Made by a program: the position numbers and the translations under genes
Source of the DNA: Bdellovibrio sp.
Lineage (GTDB): Bacteria; Bdellovibrionota; UBA1018
Reading direction: 5' to 3'
Assembly (NCBI GenBank): GCA_016213345.1
Contig: JACRAO010000148.1
Coordinates: forward strand, 1 to 7,176
Length of the DNA: 7,176 nucleotides
The notes under the pieces: generated by a model
The model's input: the letters and a program-made list of their open reading frames with translations, nothing else
What the model was told of the DNA's origin: nothing
Database searches by the model: none
Part shown: piece by piece, positions 5,647 to 7,176 of the stretch
Numbering within the stretch: position 1 is the first letter of the stretch
How the letters are laid out: each line of letters opens with the position of its first letter

Positions 5647-6126
5647 ATGCAAGCTAAGAAGATTATAGTTTTATTTTTCGTGTTACTGGGTTTTGCAAGT
5701 TTTAGTTTTGCAGATCACGACAAGGACGTGGTTGCTTGTTATGTGAAGCAAAATCATTATTGGTCTGGCTATGGAAATTCTTGTTGGGCGATGGTGGATG
5801 CGGCAGGGATGATATTTCCTGCAGTCGAAGCAAAAAACTACAGAGTGAATTGTGATTATTATTATGGCAATGCTTATGTTACTTTTACTTCGCTTAGAGA
5901 AGTGCCAAAGGATCAATGTGCTGAACCACAAGAGGCGTATTGGCAGGCAAATCAGATGACAGTTTACCGTGATCCACAAGTATGCTGGCAAGTGGCAGAT
6001 GCGATGGAGTGGTTGTTATCTGTTCTGACAGTGAGAAATGTTCAGTATTATGTTTATTGCAATCCAGGTTCTATGGGGTTTATTCAGTTTCAGTTTGAAG
6101 CTCTAGTGCCAAAACCAGCAATATAA
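5647..6126 (+). CDS. Small exported protein with an internal duplication
   Basis: A 159-residue protein of no family I recognise. Residues 1-22 form a signal peptide: KK near the start, a hydrophobic run, and FSFA as a likely cleavage site before DHDKD. The mature part has six cysteines (C31, C46, C69, C91, C113, C138) and many aromatic residues. It contains two copies of one pattern. The first is CWAMVDA (46-52) followed by YRVNC (65-69). The second is CWQVADA (113-119) followed by YYVYC (134-138). This gives CWxxxDA-x12/14-YxVxC twice, each preceded by another cysteine (C31, C91) and followed by a hydrophobic strand. The cysteines are even in number and could form disulphides in the periplasm or outside the cell. 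The gene has a strong AGGAGG site and lies just after the inverted-repeat element. It may be cotranscribed with the next exported-protein gene 65 bases downstream. Confidence 0.8.
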   Translation: MQAKKIIVLFFVLLGFASFSFADHDKDVVACYVKQNHYWSGYGNSCWAMVDAAGMIFPAVEAKNYRVNCDYYYGNAYVTFTSLREVPKDQCAEPQEAYWQANQMTVYRDPQVCWQVADAMEWLLSVLTVRNVQYYVYCNPGSMGFIQFQFEALVPKPAI

Positions 6127-6135
6127 CGATTTTTA

Positions 6136-6150
6136 TGGCATGACTTGCCA
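6136..6150. other. Hairpin between the two exported-protein genes
   Basis: TGGCA (6136-6140) and TGCCA (6146-6150) are perfect arms around TGACT. No T run follows, so it is not a convincing terminator. It may influence mRNA stability between the two genes. Confidence 0.3.
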
Positions 6151-6179
6151 CGCATAGTCAATTATGTTATCTGCACGAT

Positions 6180-6185
6180 AGGAGG
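6180..6185 (+). promoter_or_regulatory. Strong ribosome binding site
   Basis: AGGAGG lies six bases before the ATG at 6192 and supports that start. It matches the strong site of the preceding gene. Confidence 0.8.
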
Positions 6186-6191
6186 CAAGTT

Positions 6192-6749
6192 ATGAATAAA
6201 AAAACCGTTTTACTATTAGGTTTATTGCTTGGTTTTTTATGCACAGTAGAAGTTTTATGGGCTGCTTCAAGTGTTTGTCCAGATTTAAAAGGCAAATATG
6301 AGTGTGATGGGGAAATTACCAAAGAGCGTTGGAGATCACTTACGATTGAGCATAGTGATGAAGACGCTGGGCGCAATCGCCTTGTGAGGGTTTATACGTT
6401 AGAGCCAGCCGAGCTTTTGTTTAATGGGAAGCTAAACAGTTATGGTAGCGGTACGGCTGATGAATGCAGAGCAGATGGAAAAAATCATTTTTTATCTAAG
6501 GAAAAACGAGAAGGTATGGTATTTCGGATCTCTTATCGTGGTATGTGCAAAAGCGTTGCTGATAGCAAGAAGTTGGAACTGGTTCAGCTCATAGAAGTAA
6601 AAAGTGAAGAAAAAAACTTAAATTCCAATAACGCATATTTATTTTATTTGGATTCAAATAATGATTTAGTTATTGCAAATGACGTTACTTATGAAGGGCC
6701 AGGAGCGCCAGAGCCCAAACACACTGTTTCAGTCTGCAAGCGTCAGTAA
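6192..6749 (+). CDS. Small exported protein of unknown function
   Basis: A 185-residue protein with a clear signal peptide: MNKK, a leucine-rich core to about residue 20, then VLWA with probable cleavage at A24 or A25. There is no lipobox, as the nearest cysteine (C29) is not at the cleavage site. The mature protein opens with CPDLKGKYECDG (29-40), a Cys-Pro-Asp-Leu-x-Gly-x-Tyr-x-Cys block also seen at the start of some small secreted beta-rich proteins. Alternating charged and hydrophobic stretches such as LVRVYTLE, MVFRISYRG and LELVQLIEVK suggest a mostly beta fold. Cysteines at 92, 119 and 182 could pair with C29 and C38, though the mature count of five is odd. I cannot assign a family. 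It follows another exported protein by 65 bases with an equally strong ribosome site, so the two may be expressed together. Confidence 0.78.
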   Translation: MNKKTVLLLGLLLGFLCTVEVLWAASSVCPDLKGKYECDGEITKERWRSLTIEHSDEDAGRNRLVRVYTLEPAELLFNGKLNSYGSGTADECRADGKNHFLSKEKREGMVFRISYRGMCKSVADSKKLELVQLIEVKSEEKNLNSNNAYLFYLDSNNDLVIANDVTYEGPGAPEPKHTVSVCKRQ

Positions 6750-6752
6750 ATG

Positions 6753-6781
6753 TTGACATTCTTCGTTGCCTGCACTACTTT
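6753..6781 (+). promoter_or_regulatory. Candidate sigma-70 promoter of the tRNA gene
   Basis: A perfect -35 hexamer TTGACA (6753-6758) is followed after 17 bases by TACTTT (6776-6781), a partial -10 match. Transcription would start near 6788, about 19 bases before the mature tRNA 5' end. It begins four bases after the stop of the preceding gene. Confidence 0.5.
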
Positions 6782-6806
6782 TTAACTAACCAAATGAAAT
6801 AACTTT

Positions 6807-6880
6807 GGGGGTGTAGTTGAGCTGGTTACAACGTCGCCCTGTCACGGCGAAGGTCGTGGGTTCGAGTCCCATCACTCCCG
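6807..6880 (+). tRNA. tRNA-Asp (anticodon GTC)
   Basis: A full cloverleaf can be drawn by hand. The acceptor stem is GGGGGTG (6807-6813) with CACTCCC (6873-6879), including one G-U pair, and the discriminator is G6880. The D stem is GTTG/CAAC (6816-6819, 6829-6832). The anticodon stem TCGCC/GGCGA surrounds loop CTGTCAC, whose anticodon GTC is at 6841-6843. The T stem GTGGG/CCCAT encloses TTCGAGT. G73 and anticodon GTC are both aspartate identity elements. The 3' CCA is not encoded (TAT follows) and must be added by the CCA-adding enzyme. No strong terminator follows. The 3' end lies 11 bases before a pair of tandem repeats. Confidence 0.96.
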
Positions 6881-6891
6881 TATGTCGGTAT

Positions 6892-6941
6892 ATTCCGGGC
6901 ACATCATTAACACTTTATACCGGGCACATAGTTTACACTTT
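6892..6941. repeat. 25-bp tandem repeat, two copies
   Basis: Two adjacent 25-base units (6892-6916 and 6917-6941) agree at 21 of 25 positions. Both contain CCGGGCACAT and end TNACACTTT. In reverse they read like GTGTAAACTATGTGCCCGG, a style of sequence I associate with ends of some integrase-type insertion sequences (IS481-like). CGGTATA (6886-6892) and TATACCG (6916-6922) form an overlapping 7-bp inverted repeat. Confidence 0.75.
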
Positions 6942-6963
6942 TAGGCATATTAATCTCAAAACT

Positions 6964-6982
6964 AGGAGGACATATGCCTTGA
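6964..6982 (+). other. Consensus ribosome site followed by ATG-CCT-TGA
   Basis: AGGAGG (6964-6969) lies four bases before ATG (6974), but the frame is only Met-Pro-stop. One inserted G (ATG CCT TGG AAA) would open a frame reading MPWKPM to 7101. Some IS481-type transposases begin MPWK, so this may be a broken transposase start. The residues that follow do not look like a transposase. Confidence 0.3.
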
Positions 6983-7092
6983 AACCCATGTTTCTCAATT
7001 CAGCGCATCAAGTATATGTAATTATTAGCTTCACGAAAAAAAATATAGGCCGGAATATTAATCCTGATCGTTCACGTTGGATGCGTGGTGGG

Positions 7093-7176
7093 TTAATTTA
7101 GAATGGCCATTGTTTTAGACGAAAACACAGAATCTTTAAGTCCAATCACCTCCAATGCTTTTATAAGTTTTGGCTG
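7093..7176 (-). CDS. C-terminal end of a reverse-strand gene, possibly STAS-domain
   Basis: An open frame enters from the right edge and stops at TAA (7093-7095), giving 27 residues. They include KLIKALEVIGLKDSVF and end TMAILN. The pattern (hydrophobic)xx(L)E(V)xGLxxxVF, then a few residues and an Ala-Ile pair, resembles the last helix of STAS domains in anti-sigma factor antagonists. With so few residues this is only a suggestion. On the other strand a frame starting at ATG 7103 (MAIVLDENTE...) also runs to the edge. It lacks a good ribosome site and I consider it less likely. The gene would converge on the tRNA. Confidence 0.4.
   Translation of the reverse strand, partial: QPKLIKALEVIGLKDSVFSSKTMAILN

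Larger units (their letters stand above)
6881..7092. other. Non-coding interval after the tRNA, possible IS remnant
   Basis: I see no convincing gene in these 212 bases. They hold the 25-bp tandem repeat pair, a consensus ribosome site followed by a two-codon frame, and a 37-codon frame (6988-7101) with no family resemblance. An inverted match, ATATTCCGG (6890-6898) with CCGGAATAT (7050-7058), brackets most of the interval. An eight-A run (7036-7043) would be a T tract for the reverse-strand gene, but the preceding stem is short and purely A-T. The set resembles an internally deleted insertion sequence; this is inference. Confidence 0.35.

Noticed and set aside
5683..5991. 102-codon reverse frame inside the first exported-protein gene
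   Set aside because: The forward frame has a strong ribosome site, a signal peptide and an internal duplication. The reverse frame has none of these.
6974..7030. Programmed +1 frameshift at CCT-TGA, as in release factor 2 genes
   Set aside because: The shifted frame gives only about 16 further residues before a stop, and the context is not the usual CTT-TGA-C.
6817..7101. 94-codon forward frame
   Set aside because: It begins inside the tRNA-Asp gene and runs through the tandem repeats. It has no start signal and no family resemblance.
7103..7176. Forward frame starting MAIVLDENTE at the right edge
   Set aside because: There is no good ribosome site, and the opposite-strand frame looks more protein-like. 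It cannot be fully excluded with 24 codons.
1..7176. CRISPR array or known defence system
   Set aside because: No series of regularly spaced repeats and no Cas or other recognised defence proteins are present.

Overview
The window is visibly A+T-rich and bacterial. The IHF-beta-type subunit, with its RIEIRGFGSF and VPFFKVGKELKE stretches, looks like those of deltaproteobacterial and Bdellovibrio-like lineages. Together with two small secreted cysteine-containing proteins that I cannot place in a family, I would guess an A+T-rich member of Bdellovibrionota or a relative. This is an inference from motif style; no marker gene here proves it.

Layout. Positions 1-200 are non-coding and hold three terminator-like hairpins. 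Positions 201-4096 are a tightly packed forward cluster: a CPBP-family intramembrane protease, two GT-B (GT4-like) glycosyltransferases, an MgtC-family membrane protein and an acylphosphatase. Spacings run from a 1-base stop/start overlap to 11 bases, so the five are probably one operon. After a 92-93 base gap an IHF-beta-like gene has its own good ribosome binding site. It meets, tail to tail with one base between them, a reverse-strand UppP/BacA-like membrane protein whose catalytic motifs are badly eroded.

Positions 5289-5646 are non-coding. Most of this gap is a 214-base element with nested perfect inverted repeats: outer arms of 28 bp, inner arms of 24 bp, a core of about 70% G+C, and a 9-bp direct repeat at its edges. 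It has the form of a miniature inverted-repeat transposable element and has no coding capacity of its own. It is followed by two genes with strong AGGAGG ribosome binding sites for small exported proteins. The first contains an internal duplication.

A tRNA-Asp (GTC) with a plausible promoter lies at 6807-6880. Directly after it is a pair of 25-bp tandem repeats resembling insertion-sequence ends, then an isolated AGGAGG-ATG-CCT-TGA. The window closes with what is probably the C-terminal end of a reverse-strand gene, possibly a STAS-domain protein.

How the genes fit together. The two glycosyltransferases suggest the first cluster helps build a surface or secreted glycan. The CPBP protease and MgtC protein would act in the inner membrane beside them. 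True UppP recycles the lipid carrier used in such pathways, but the copy here has lost residues needed for that reaction. The most unusual items are the nested inverted-repeat element, the degenerate UppP homologue, the duplicated secreted protein and the repeat pair abutting the tRNA.
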